Source of the DNA: Atherinomorus stipes
Lineage: Eukaryota > Chordata > Actinopteri > Atheriniformes > Atherinidae
DNA length: 64,000 bases
Assembly (NCBI GenBank): GCA_023101725.1
Contig: JALJCO010003064.1
Location: 62,001 to 126,000 of the forward strand
Reading direction: 5' to 3'
Shown: positions 36,595-49,282 of the stretch, one piece after another
How positions within the stretch are numbered: the stretch's first letter is position 1
Layout: each line of letters begins with the position of its first letter
Notes under the pieces: generated by a model
What the model was told of the DNA's origin: nothing
The model's database searches: none
The model's input: only the letters and a program-made list of their open reading frames with translations
Position numbers and translations under genes: made by a program

Positions 36595-39500
36595 CTAGTC
36601 TGTCATCATGTCAGCGCCCTCTCCTCCTGTGGCATCTGACAAGCTGAGCTCTTCCAGCATCTCCATCAGGGAGATGCGTGGTGCTCCATCATCATCAGTG
36701 TCACTCTCCACTGGGATCTTTGAGACGTCTGAAATAGAAAGACCAAAATGAATGAAGTGACACAAGTACCGTCAGAAACTTGAGCAGTTTTTGTGAGAAA
36801 ATGGTTCCCAGGTTGACGATGGAAACATTAAAGGAAGACTTGAAACATGTCAGTATATTGTGACAGAGGAAAGCCTGCAGTCCCAAGCTGCTCACCTCTG
36901 AAGATATTGACATTCTTCCTCAAAGCCTCATCTTCCTCCAAGTCCTCCAGGAAGTCCTGGTATTGTCTGAAAACAGAAAAGCAGAATAACAGCAAATCCA
37001 TGTGGCAGAGGATGAAACAACATCCTCAGGATATTTAGTATTCTCTTGACACATTATCAGACTATTCACCAACAAACCCATTCAGTCACTGTTTCAGGTC
37101 TACATCAGGTCTATTAAATAGTGCACCACTATTTAAATAATGGAACAGATAAAGAAAAGTATCTGACACAATGAAGGAGGGACGGGGAGTATTTACAGTT
37201 CATGTTTTAACAGACGGGTCGGGTTGCAGGTTCTAGCCTACATCTACGGGTCAGGTCCAGATTTGACCGGCAGATAACCATGGGAAACGGGTCGGGTTTG
37301 GTAATCCTCAAAACAGATTTGGATGGGTGCCTAAAACTGGACCTGCAGCAGGACTTTGGATCTCCGTCAGGTCAGGTGATGTCACCCCGACGGAGGCTGG
37401 AGCGTCACAGCGCATCAACTCTCATCCGGCTTTCTGCTTCATGTCGCTCAGACAAAACTCTTAAATTCATGGAGATAGTTGATGACAACCACATATGAGC
37501 ATAATGCATCATATTCCACGTTTTACAATCGATTGTTTTCGTGGGTCACGTCGGTGTCTAACGTGCACCTGCTGGTCTTTATTTCAAACTAAAGCGCATC
37601 ACGGCGTTCACGAGTTGAGGGTGGATCAGAGCCAGTCAGAGATGAAGACTCGCCTTTTCTGTGGGCTTTTATCAGCGTTATTCTCTGAGCTCCGTTAGGA
37701 GGGAAATAAACACAGAAAAGACACATTTGGAGAAAATCGTTCACCAGCAATGTTAGGTGCATCGGTGCAACCAAGAAAAAAAGTTAGGCGCACTGAGCAA
37801 ATTTTTAGATGCATATGCGCCTAAAATGGTCGCAGTCTGGAGCCCTGTTATTAGCTAAGTGTACAATAATGATCCTACCTCTCGTCATCAGTGTCCATGC
37901 CTTCACGGTCTCTGGACATCTCCTGCAGTTTCCAGTTTCTGCGCCTCACTCTCCTGCTGCGGTCGTAGCTCTTTTTGATCAGCACCTGCATCAGTTCAAA
38001 TACACAGTTTACAAGCTGAAATATAACAAGCTTTTCAAATATTTTTTCTGAGTATTTATGTGTAGGAATTTGTTTCTTCATGAATGTCATCAACTGTATG
38101 GTCAGTGTTTTATGGCACCACTAGAGGTCAGTGTTAATCAAGTGGACGACAGGCACTGAAATCCTCATCTGCATCCAGGACTGCATGAGCTAAAGATGCT
38201 CAGTGAAGCACAGCCGAGTCTTACCACATCAGGGACATGGTGAGGGTTCATCTTGTTCAGGTACTCATCATTGATATTGGAATTGGCAAAGTCATACCTG
38301 CAGTGTGAGATAAGTATGATTCTTCTGGTTATGGATGAATGGCTAAATAGTTGAAGAAGAAAAAAAATTATGAAAATGGACTGCAACATCTGGAGTCTGC
38401 TGAAAACAATTGCTGATCCTTAATCCCTTGAATAAACAACGGCACAAAGCGGAGACCTAACAGTCCAAAAAAAGGGCCAAGGGCAAGAACTGAGTCCAAG
38501 TCTAAAGCTCTAAGTTCGCTGTACTGTGATCAACATCTTAAATCCTTATCAATCTATCAAACTCACCCCAGAACAAGATCTCCGATGTTGAGCAAGTGGC
38601 CCAGAAAAGTGCGGCAGTGATACTGCTGAGTTGTATTCATCTCTGATGTTTTCTGGACCCACACCTCAGCCAAGGTGTGCTGCAACACACACAAACAGGG
38701 AGCAGAAATGTAGTTTCAAACTAGTTTGACAACATTACTCTTATTCTTTTCCTTCAGTTTGCTCTGGCAGTTGCACGGTTAATAGCACACACTCAGACAG
38801 AAGGAAGATGGCAACCCTATTCCCATCAAAACAAAGTCCTGAAAGGTTCTGTCACTTTGGCTTGAATCCCACATGCAGGTTCAGGGGTAATGTAATGGCT
38901 TGCTATTGATTTTGCCTGTAAGAGAAGAGCAATGTTCCCCCATAATGCAATCTGTTCTGCACCAGCACACACAGCCCCTTACCTTGTTGGACCTCATACC
39001 AGCACCAGCTCCCAGCTTCTGGTCTCTGATGATGTCGATGTCCATAACAATGAACTCCTCAAGTTGCTTTGGGTTACAGAGGTTGTTGAAGGGGTTACGC
39101 CAGTATGTGCTCCCATCCACCTCAGCAACTAGCATGTCAGAGATTATTTCTGCATTACTAACAGTAATATTTTGGCAAGGTAAATCACTAAAGCAGTAAT
39201 AGCTCAGTACCTTCTCATAGTAATTTGGCAGTTAAGTAGATCACTCTTGTAAGATATTTTTGAAAATGATGACTTCAAGATGCACTAAGTTTCTCTATCT
39301 GAAAGCCAAAAACTCAAGTGTGATTTTTCTGGTAATTGTTTTTTTCTTCGTTCATACTCCAAACAAATCTGACTGGATTGATGTGTTCCTCTCTATGCTG
39401 CAAGTGAACTGCACAAGCAGAAAAATAGAGACCAGTTAACTGCCAACCATCACTGAAACTGCTGAATGGACTTTTCCACCAATTGAACATTCTTAGCAAC

Positions 39501-42500
39501 AAAAATAGACGGCGACTTCATGAGTGATTAAAAACATGAGCAGTTGCAAAATGTTTTATTTCTGCTGAGGAGCATCTCCACCTGACACTAAAGCCCTCAA
39601 CATTAAAGGGAGAGTTCGTTTTTTTCAATCTGGACCTATTTTCTAGCATGAAATACATTCATTTACTCACCCAGACAGTTTTGGTTAAACTTGAATTCCT
39701 TCAGGAGATATTTAGATCCACTCGAGATCAGCATATGTCCAATATAATGCAAGTGATGCAGGCAACCACGCGCAACCTCTAAATAAGGCATCATCTGCCA
39801 CAAACTCCTTCATCTCACCAATGTTTTGTTGCAAACCATTAGTTAAACCCCCCCTGTGAGCTCGAAGTGGCATGAAGTGGCTTTTTTTTTTGTGGCGATT
39901 TCGTCCTTATTTACAGACATTTATTTGCTATGGTGTCGCAAAACAGTGACATCATCAAAGCCGCAACAGTAAAAATGTCTGTAAATAAGGACAAATCACC
40001 ACGAAAAAAAAAAAAAAAAGCCACTTCATGCCATTTCGAGCTCACGGGGGGTCCGACTAATGTTTCGTAACAACACATTGGTGAGATGAAGAAATTTGTG
40101 GGAGATAATGCCTCATTTAGAGGCTGTGCGTGGTTGCCCGCATCACTTACATTATATTGGACATATGCTGATCTCGGGTAAATCTAAATATCTCCCGAAG
40201 GAATTCAAGTTACATCAAAACTGTCTGAGTGAGCAAATGAACGTATTTTATGCTAGAAAATAGATCCAGATTGAAAAAAAAAAACTTCCCCTTTAACTGT
40301 CACAACACTTGCATTGGTTTTAAATCTATCCAAGTAAGATGTAAGATTTAGTCTACAAACAGAAAATATATTTGGTTTTGTACTTGCGAGCATGATTGAG
40401 ACAAACATGGGGTCAGTAAACAGCTTAGTGAACTATTAAAGGCTTATGTTGTTAAACACTGAGTCACACTGCATAAAAATAATGCTTCTGACACATTGTG
40501 CGTAACACACCGAAGTAAACTCCTTAAATAACATACGGCAACACTTGCAAAAGCAGAGACTGAAAGAACTCAAGTGTACATTTAAAATTTGATGAAAAAC
40601 TTGTGACGATCCGCAACTCAAACATGACAATCTTCCAGAGATGACATGACAATATTATCATAATACTTTCTACATTGATCAATCTTGATGTGTGTGTCAT
40701 GGCCTACTCTTTAGTTATGTTCATATGTATTCACAGTTTATTTTTACATTACACATCACTACATGAGCAACATAAACCTTCATACTTTATGGCTTATTTA
40801 CTATCACATCTTTGCTGCAATCACTCCTGACACTGCAAATAAGTTTTTACAACTTCTACATAATAAAATTTGGAGCAGCTCACAGAAGAGAAGACTGCAT
40901 CAGTTTTTCAACAGCAGGAGGGGTTGAAGCTGAAGTAGACCATGGTGTCATTTGTACTCATCGGCATTCTGTCAGTACAAATACTTACTCTGCAAGGTTC
41001 GGGGATCAATGAGATGGATGGTGCTGGTGACACGGATGCACACGCAGATTTGACCCATGTTCCCCAGGCTCTGTGCCAACCGTGGTGGCACACACACTAC
41101 GTTGTCCTGGCAACAGCACACAAACAGAGAACCTATGGTCAAGCTAAGGTTGGGGGAAAAAAAAACTGCAAGAGAACTACAAAACTGCTTGTTTGCATAA
41201 ATGAAAGCATGCTTTCATTTACAGAATATGTCTCTGCATGCCTCCTATAATTCAACTATCCTGGGAAACTATATCCAAGCTGCCACTATTTACACACACA
41301 ACTAAAACTTAATGTTAAACAGGATTATAATGTTGTTGAAAGTATAAACCCAGAAACATTATCCTTATTTAACCTTAGCTCTTAATATATAAACCATAAA
41401 ACATGACAGATCAATAAGCTGTTTGCCGACACATCATCTACTAAAAGCACAAATTGAAGGCTTAGAAGATACCATGTAATTATAATTATAATTGTTGCTC
41501 ATCAGGTGTGCAGCACAGATATGGATGCATCTCACTGCGATCAGTGAACGCAAATTAAAATAAAACTGTACTTCTAACACTGATTGTTACATACCTTGCA
41601 CACAGGAACAATTTCTACAGAGAAGGTGCTCTTATAGTTGTAAGTATTTGAGTGGATGTCATGAGAGATGAGGCGCTGAGATGTTTTGGACCTTGCAAAA
41701 TGAAAAGAAAATATTTATTACCATTATGACTATGTCAGTCGGATAATACAGAAAAATCCATATTTTATTAGCTGGAAAGATGACAGCAAAAGAGACATTA
41801 ATGATACAGCATGTTCTGTACAGATGGCAAGAAGCATACGGCGCAGCTTAATTACTTGAGCTTTGAAAATTCATAACCATTAACTGAACTCCAAATTGAG
41901 TGAGATGATAAAATATTTAAACCATAACAGCATATAACCACAATAGACTGAGCTCATCTAATCCATAAACAAAGCTGCACATACATTTTTTTAAACATAA
42001 ATTTAATATCTGTACTCAAACAAACATGACATTTCACTGCTTTTTAAAGGACTAGCTTAACATGGAACATTAAACCATACATTTCTGGATTGAAGCCTAA
42101 CTTCTGAATCCAACAAATATCGGTTTGACAATCTTGCATTCAGTGTTTTTATAAGCACGGACTGAAATGCTCACCTGCAGGGAACAGTGCACTGCAAGAA
42201 GTCAACCATCTTCTGTGCGTGCTGCTTGGAACCATAGTAAAAATCAATCCCCTCTATGAAGGAAAAAAAAAAGCAATACCATCAAACACACTCCTCCAAT
42301 AAATTCATCACAGGCATACTTCACGGGTCAACACCACTGCAGAGCACATATGCATGCAAACAACACACACAGGAAAGCAGATGAGAGCAAAGAAAGTATG
42401 GCAGCCACATGTTGTAACCTCTATAAACCTTTTAAGTCCTGCCGAAATGTGGAGATAATTTGAATTATACTATTGAGCCAAACTCCACTTCACATTCCTG

Positions 42501-45500
42501 TTGAACAGCACTGAGAGCTGCTGCTTAATGCACAGCATTTGCATGTGTGTAAAGCAGCTGCATCTCCAAAATTGATATGATGCGAACTTGCATTAGAAAG
42601 AAACTTGCAGAGTGTGTGCTCTGATTACAGCACGTTGATTAGATACTAAACACTTGCCCCTGTGAGGCCCACATAAGGACAGCTGTACAATGTGATTGGT
42701 GCCAGTGTTGTGCATGCATGGCTTGCTGCCTGATACAGGAAGAGGTAATTAACACTCGCATCATTATGTTCTGCTTCCCTCTAATCCACATTAGTTCTGC
42801 TGATGACAAATGAGGCAAGTTTCCCACTTTTCAATACAATTCAGCTACGAGGCCCGAGGGGACAAAAAGAGAGGTGCACCCCCTATAAAGAAAAACACAT
42901 TAAGAAATTAAACATTTACAATTAACTTACCGTGAATTTCTTTGATGTTGAGGGCATTCTGATGGAGTTTATGCTTTAGGATCAGTTGTTCTAAATAGTA
43001 GAAGGTCTTTTTATGAACAGTCTTAAAGAAAAAGAAAAAAAATATCGTCATATTCATCCCTCCATAACAAAAAACGTAACACCTGCCACAACTTGTTTAC
43101 TCTAAACCGCTCAGTAAAATATTCCAGTTAATAACTTAAGAGATCAAAGATTATGAGCTTTTTTCCTTTAGTTTTGAACAAAGTGAGCTTGGTAAAAAAA
43201 AAAACAAAAAAACACACACACACATCCTGGGAAAGAGGTCAGCCAAAAATTATGTGAATACAAAGATACAACTGGTCGCTGGTACAAGTTGGAAGCTTTT
43301 TTTTTTCCTGACTTTATTCTCAATTATGGGGTAGCTGAAGAGAGTGCTGACTCATCTAATTACTAGGGGAGCTTAGCTAGAGGTTAGAAGGTTTATCTCT
43401 ACCTGAACACAAGTCTGTTCTTGAACTACTAAAATCTCATTTTGTAGTAGTAAATCTAAACTTGGTTTTCTCCCAAGTTTATCAGAGGGTCACGTTTGTT
43501 GTTGAGGACATCTTTAATGGATTCATCCACTGTATGTAGTTTGTATGTATGCATCCGGGACCTTTTATTAAGCAGATTTACAAATGTATCACAACCAAAC
43601 GACTACCATTTTTCAATTATCATTGAAAATGCAAAAATGAGGAATAAAGTTTACTGACATGTCCCATCAGCAGACCAACCAGATACCTGCCTTTTGCCGA
43701 ACTTGAACCACTGCTTTCCAAAAGTCTTTGGCTTCCACACGGTGGCAGTCGTCACACATCTGGGGGTGGATGACAAACTCCACCACAAACACCTGCTGCA
43801 GGATAGCACCATTCATCACCTGGAGAGGCAAAGACAGCAACAAGTTACACCATATGTTCAAACTAAATGTCAAACAATGACAAAAACCATGCACTCAAGA
43901 CGCTCATTAACCAGGTCACTTGAGAAAAACACAATGGGTTTTTTCTTAGGTTTCCATTTGCAGAGAAAACGTTGTCAACAAAAGGGTTTTTACTGTGAAG
44001 CACAAAAGCTTGGTTTCTTCTCAAAGGTCAAGTGGATGAGATGACAGCTAATAGCAAGACTTGCTTCCCTCAAAGACAAAACTCGTCAAAAGACAGATCT
44101 GCTGTTCTGCTGTGTAAATAAGCCTATTGTTTTATAACGCATGCGTCACACACTGACATTATTGTTTTCATGCTTGAGGTGAAAGGCAACACTCAAGTTA
44201 TCAGATATTTAAATGGTGGAAAATGCAAATATGATCAACTGTTAATTACAACCTAAAAGAGACCTTATGTTGACACAATCAGTTTTCACTAATCAGTTTT
44301 AATTTCAGCTCACGCCAGCTCTCTTATGGCCCTCACTGTGTTTTCTAACCTCTTTCTGGATGGTCAGTTTAATCTTGATCCTTTTGGAGTGTGGCTCTGT
44401 CCACAGGAAACCAGCATCAATAAGACGCACCTGTGAAAGGAGAAGTGATGTTGAATGCTTTTTTAAAAAAATTCCTTCAAGCATTTTATACAGCAAATGC
44501 TTGAGTGACCTTTTATTTTTTTAAGCTTTTACCAGAAATATGTCTGTACAAATGATTCTTACTTTAGTCATAGAGCTCTTAAGCTTTTTCAGGCAAAGTG
44601 CCAGCAGTTCTCTTGACTCCAGAGCACATTGTACCCAGGTGGCTGGTGGCTGCAAGTACCTGCATGAAAGACAAATACCTGCACTCACAATCGGATTTTT
44701 TTAGGACAATTTTTGCACAAGCAAAACAATAATGTAACATGTGTTAACAACAGATTATAAATAAAAAAACTGTTTATTTATAGCTGTAAATAAATAGATG
44801 AAACAAACCGTTCACACTGCTTGCAGAAATGCACAGTGACTTGCTTGGGGATTCCCTCTGAGATATCGACTTGAGTACGCAGGCAGGCTACACACATGTT
44901 GGCTGGATTAGGAGGAATGGGGACACCACACGTACAACACAGGCTGTGGAGGACATGATCAATATAGTTTAGAATTGAAAAATAATATGAATCAAAACTG
45001 TAAAAACTCGTCTGCTACCAAGAATGTGTTTTTGAGTTTTTACAAATATATTACTTTAACAAAATAAGGGGGAGGGGAAGGTAAGGGGGGGTCAAAAAAA
45101 AAAAAGGGATCCGGCTACTCTTCAAAAGAAAAAAATGGTGGAGGGGGGATATAGATTACTGACTCAATTACAGAAGCACTGCAGGGCTGTTAGAGAGATG
45201 CTGCAAAGGGAAACTGAAATGTCTGCAACATTCACTCCAGACTTTTTGCAGAGGATTTCCAGCCAGCTGCTTCGACTGAAGATCGACTGAAGACTGAAGA
45301 TACAAGTGAGCCTGCACGTGAATATTGCAAGAATCTTCCAGGGTTATTTACACTGATAAAGTCTATGTGCTGGTAGGAGTTGAATTGATGCTTGACGTGT
45401 CTTTAATAAGTGGGTGGCTTTCCACTCTCTAAGGATTGTTGTAGAGATATTTAAATGTTTCTCGCACTGAAAAATACTGGGAATGAGGTTCTGCCCCAAG

Positions 45501-46971
45501 TGGAGGAGTTCAAGTATCTAGGGGTCTTGTTGGCAAATGAGGGAAGGATGGAGTGGAAGATCGACTGGTGGATCTGCATGATGTTGGCAGTGATGTGAAC
45601 TCTGTGGCAGTCTGTCATGGTGAAGAAGGAGCTGAGCCAAAACGGCACAGCTTTTGATTTACAGGTCAATCTACATTCCTACCCTTACCTATGGTAACAA
45701 TTGTGGGTAGTAACCAAAAGAACAAGAATGCGAATATAAACAGTTGAATGAGTTTCTTCAACAGGGTGGGCGCCAGACTCTCCTTTAGAGATAGGGTGAG
45801 AAGCTCAGTCATCAGGGAGGGGCTCAGAGTAGTAGTCTTGATGCTTCTATGCATTAAGAGGAACCAAAAAAGGCGGCTTGGACATCTTCTTAGGATGGCT
45901 CCTGGACGCCTCTCTGGGGAAGTGTTCCAGGCAGTCACACTGGGAGGAGACCCCAGGGAAGATCCAGGACATGCTGGAGGGACTACATCTCTCAACTGGC
46001 CTGGGAATACGTTGGCATCCTCCCGGATGAGCTGGAAGAAGTGGCTGGTGAAGACAGGTAAGTCTGGGCTTCCCTGCATAAGCTGCTGCCCCCACAACCA
46101 AACCCCCAGTTAGTGAAGGAGAATGGATGGACAGATGGTATTGAAAAACACAAAAACAGGCATCAGCGAGTCTCATCTTACATTCTTGATGTGCTGCAAA
46201 CAAAACAGTGCTTGTTTACCACCCTAGAAAGTTTTTATTTATCAAGCACACCTCTAATGGAGAGCTTTGATGCACAGGAAATGTAGAGATAAAAGGTTTT
46301 TGTCATTATACGCATTAGTACGCAAAAATATTAGGGATGCCCGAAATTCGCCACAAAGTTTTCGGCAAAATGCCTAAAAGTGATTTTCGTTTTCGGCCGA
46401 GCATAAATCACCAAAACAACACGGCCGAACTTGTGATGATGCAACAAAAGCGCTCAGCACGCCCTTGTTTGTGTTTTTATGTGAAATATATTTAATTTCA
46501 CTGTTTTAGAGCAGTAGTTTGCCTGTATTTTATTTGTTGTAATAGTCCTACAGAAAAAATGTAAGGATTATGTAATGTAACGAGTGGAGTAAACTAAATA
46601 TTTTATTTTGAATTTTATTATAGTGTCATTCTGTATGTTGGGGTAAATAAATATTTTGTTTTTGTCTTGATTTGTTGCAATGATTGATTTTAGTGAAGTT
46701 AGTACACATCGTGCTAAAAGTGCTCAGTTCTAATAATTGTATTTTTTTCGGTGTTCGGTTTTCGGCCTTGGTTTGTTCATTTTTTGTTTTCGGTTTCGGT
46801 AAGTATTTTCATTTCGGTGCATCCGTAAAAAATATGGGAGACGGTGGTTTTGAGTTGTTCAGTCCTGCAGATCTGGCGATATTTTCAAAAATTTAAATAA
46901 TAAAAATACAATCAGCGTTTTACTTACATATTGCCCTGGCTGCTGGTTGCAGGAGCTTCGATGTACTCCAT
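36595..46971 (-). CDS. nmd3: 60S ribosomal export protein NMD3
   Basis: Fifteen coding exons (minus strand): 46971-46928, 44943-44809, 44659-44563, 44430-44350, 43819-43691, 43021-42931, 42253-42175, 41691-41595, 41106-40989, 39128-38983, 38679-38567, 38297-38225, 37985-37879, 36966-36896 and 36728-36595. Their sum is 1,515 nt, or 504 aa plus stop (human is 503). The N-terminus (MEYIEAPATS, then LCCTCGVPIPPNPANMCVACL) holds the first Cys pairs of the zinc-binding region, with FCKQCE and MCDDCHR further on. Later motifs include FYYGSKQHAQKMV, SHDIHSNTYNYKSTFSVE, GDLVLGYD, YQDFLEDLEEDEALRKN and the acidic end ESDTDDDGAPRISLMEMLEEL, which carries the leucine-rich export signal. NMD3 is the adaptor that binds nascent 60S subunits and recruits CRM1 for nuclear export. 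All introns are AG/GT except one GC donor. Confidence 0.97.
36967..37878 (-). other. nmd3 intron with GGGTCGGGT-type repeat and a hAT-like end
   Basis: The intron between the two exons carries GACGGGTCGGGTTGC, GGGTCAGGTCC and GGGTCGGGTTT motifs (37210-37300), similar in type to those near 340-420 on the other strand. It ends with CGCAGTCTGGAGCCCTGT near 37832-37848, resembling the edge of a DNA transposon. The element boundaries could not be fixed. Confidence 0.5.
39603..40296. mobile_element. Near-perfect TTAA-edged foldback element in an nmd3 intron
   Basis: Two arms of about 320 bp are inverted copies, for example TTTACAGACATTT / AAATGTCTGTAAA, AAGTGGCATGAAGTGGC / GCCACTTCATGCCATTT, and GATCAGCATATGTCCAATATAATG / its inverse. 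They are separated by about 50 bp. Both outer edges read TTAA (TTAAAGGGAGAGTTCG and CTTCCCCTTTAA). The element is noncoding and non-autonomous, and belongs to the family of the element at 8349. Confidence 0.85.
43691..43819 (-). CDS. nmd3: nmd3 coding exon 5, ending at a GC splice donor
   Basis: The exon encodes VMNGAILQQVFVV ... QMCDDCHRVEAKDFW ... VQVRQK, including a CxxC zinc ligand pair. It must end after AAG (43691) to join the next exon (ACT GTT CAT, TVHKK) in frame, which makes the donor AAG|GCAGGT. Using the GT four bases further gives GAC TGT TCA TAA, an immediate stop. The intron is therefore GC-AG. Confidence 0.9.
45440..46140 (+). mobile_element. Non-LTR retrotransposon 3' end (RTE/Rex3-like)
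   Basis: With frameshifts the + strand encodes a familiar fish LINE C-terminus: VEEFKYLGVLL, VVKKELSQ, YIPTLTYG-like, LSFRDRVRSSVIREGL, RRLGHLLRMAPGRL, and SWPGNTL...KLLPP-like. It ends in GAATGGATGGACAGATGG, a GATG-type tail. The copy is 5'-truncated and contains stops. Assignment to the RTE/Rex3 group is from memory of the tail and should be treated as provisional. Confidence 0.75.
46332..46827. mobile_element. hAT MITE with perfect 8-bp target duplication
   Basis: The ends TAGGGATGCCCGAAAT and ATTTCGGTGCATCCGTA are imperfect inverted repeats of the TAGGGATGCACCGAAA type, and the interior carries repeated TTTTCGG motifs. The flanks 46324-46331 and 46828-46835 both read AAAAATAT, a perfect hAT target duplication. 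The 496-bp element encodes no transposase. Confidence 0.9.
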
Positions 46972-47920
46972 TGTTGTCAACTTGACAGCTCAGTATCTGC
47001 AACACAATGATGTCTGTGGACAGAAACATGACAGATGCGATTGGCTCGCTAAGGAGAAGTATAATGTTAATTTATACCAAGCTCTAACAGCAAGTTTACA
47101 ATTATATTATTTTCCGAGGAGTGCAAATATGTATCTACTGACAGTTTCACTGAGATTCAACAAGAATCTGTGCCGAATTTACGTAGCTAACTCTATATTA
47201 CATCAGTTAGCATTCGAAGCTAAACTGGTCATTGTAGGAATTATTGTAAGAAATAACCGTGAAGAAACACGCAGAAAATATCAGGACAACTTTTGCGAAA
47301 ACAGCAACTTGGAGAACTGAATCCTGACAAAACTTACAAAGTTCTATTAATGAGAAATCCACTGCACACCATCCACACAAGTCCCCCACGTTTTCCCAGC
47401 CGAGGACCAAGAGAGAAGGTGGAAGACGTCATAGATACTGAAGGACCCCGGAACTGTCTTCGTTTGCCTGAATAAATTACACTGTTAAACTCAACTCAGC
47501 TCATGAAGTTTAAATTCAAATTAAATCTAAATCTACTTATAGATAAAAATAAATGTAGCGTTGTTTTTGTATTAGTATAAAGCAGAACAGTTGGACGTGA
47601 GACTCAAACTGGGGTAGGAAATTTCGGACATCGATAGCCGCAGTCCTTCAAGTTTTAGATGTTTTTCTGTTTCAACCGTAAATAAAATAAAATAAATTTC
47701 ATGTAGTTTTGTTTCCCAAGCTGGACCTAGTTTAACATAATTTCAGAACTAATGACATTTTTCAGCAATTTAATCTGGCTGGGAAAAAATAGTTAGAAGT
47801 CCTGTTTGAGTTCTGTGTTGATGAGTCATGTTTAAACTTTGATGGATATTATTATCATGAAGAAAACCTATTTATTTCCTCACCAACCTTCAGTATATTA
47901 ACAAAAGTAAGCCATTAAGC

Positions 47921-48205
47921 CAGGGGAAGGCAAGCTCCGGCCTTGAGATCCACATTCCTGCAAGTTTTAGATGTTTTCCTGTAACAACAAACCTGATTCA
48001 AATGAATGAGTCACCAAGCAGAACTTGATAAGCTTTTGGGTCCATTTAATTTGAATCAGGTGTGTTAAAGTGTAGGACCCCAGGAAGACTAGCTTTTGTC
48101 AGGACAAAAGCTAATGGGGGTCCGAATGATAAACAATAAACAAAGTGGGCAAACATCTAGAACCTGTAGAACTGCGGCTCTTAAAGACCGAACTTGCTTA
48201 GCCTG
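47921..48205. mobile_element. hAT-type MITE with a nested short palindrome
   Basis: The ends CAGGGGAAGGCAAGCTCCGG and CCGAACTTGCTTAGCCTG are imperfect inverted repeats. The flanks CATTAAGC and CACTAAGC agree at 7 of 8 positions. The copy is about 75 bp longer than its relative at 23351 because of an inserted segment starting GGACCCCAGGAAGACTAGC and containing its inverse GCTAATGGGGGTCC. Confidence 0.8.
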
Positions 48206-49072
48206 CACTAAGCAAATAAAAAGTCTGAATAAATAAACTGCAATGCAACTACATTAATAGTAAGTAAGCTAAGCTTAATCGTAAGTTTAAATAATTTGGT
48301 CTTATTCAGACAACAATGAATTTTGCGTGGCCAGATATGATTCAGAAACTACCCTATCAGTTGATGTTAAGCTCCAGTCCATCACATCCATATATCTGAA
48401 GAAACTCACAGTCTAATAGGTTATTAGATTAACTGGCTCAAGGACCTCAATGTCTGATTAGACCATGTGATGGTGTTCAATGATCTTCTTGTGTCAACTG
48501 TTAGACAAATCTAAATTTGACTGAGTTTGAGCACACCTGCCAGTGTGAGCTGTCTGGGTGTGTTCAAGTGACTCATTAACAGGGGTATGTCTTGAAAATT
48601 TCCAATGGGGCGGGCCAGGCAGGGGCACAAACAGGGAGAGGACGGCAGGACCTTAAAAAATCAGTTAACTTCTAAAGAATTTGTTACTTAGTTCCAGTAC
48701 TGTATAGTTTAACCACTGTTGCAAAAACACTAAGGCCCTACAGCCAAATCACAAGTTTTATTTTGTTTGATCAAAAACAATATCACCCATGAAAAAAGTT
48801 GGTGAGATGCTGCATAAATGCTGCATCATGATCAATAATGTGGTAGATGTAAAACAACACATAGAACAACATATAGGCTAGTCTAGTGCATTACATACTG
48901 CATTAACTTGCACTTGGGCATGTGAGGTTTACTCAGGTAAATGTAAATTTGAAATATACAGTATATTTGCTAGAATCTGATTGTCTGGGGCCCCCAAACA
49001 ATTCATTTTTAGTTGTGTCTTGTGCGCTCTCTCTCTAAGTTCTGTTGTCATTTTGTGTCTATGTCCATCATG

Positions 49073-49282
<210 letters not shown>

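Larger units (their letters stand above)
44944..46927 (-). other. nmd3 intron 1 with LINE and hAT insertions
   Basis: The 2-kb intron holds a LINE 3' end (45440-46140) in the orientation opposite to the gene and a hAT MITE (46332-46827). The remaining sequence is A-rich (near 45085-45130) with nothing else recognised. Confidence 0.8.

Noticed and set aside
45666..46113. Open frames of 121-143 codons on both strands
   Set aside because: They fall within a truncated LINE 3' end in nmd3 intron 1. Only the + strand shows the RT-type motifs, and it is interrupted.
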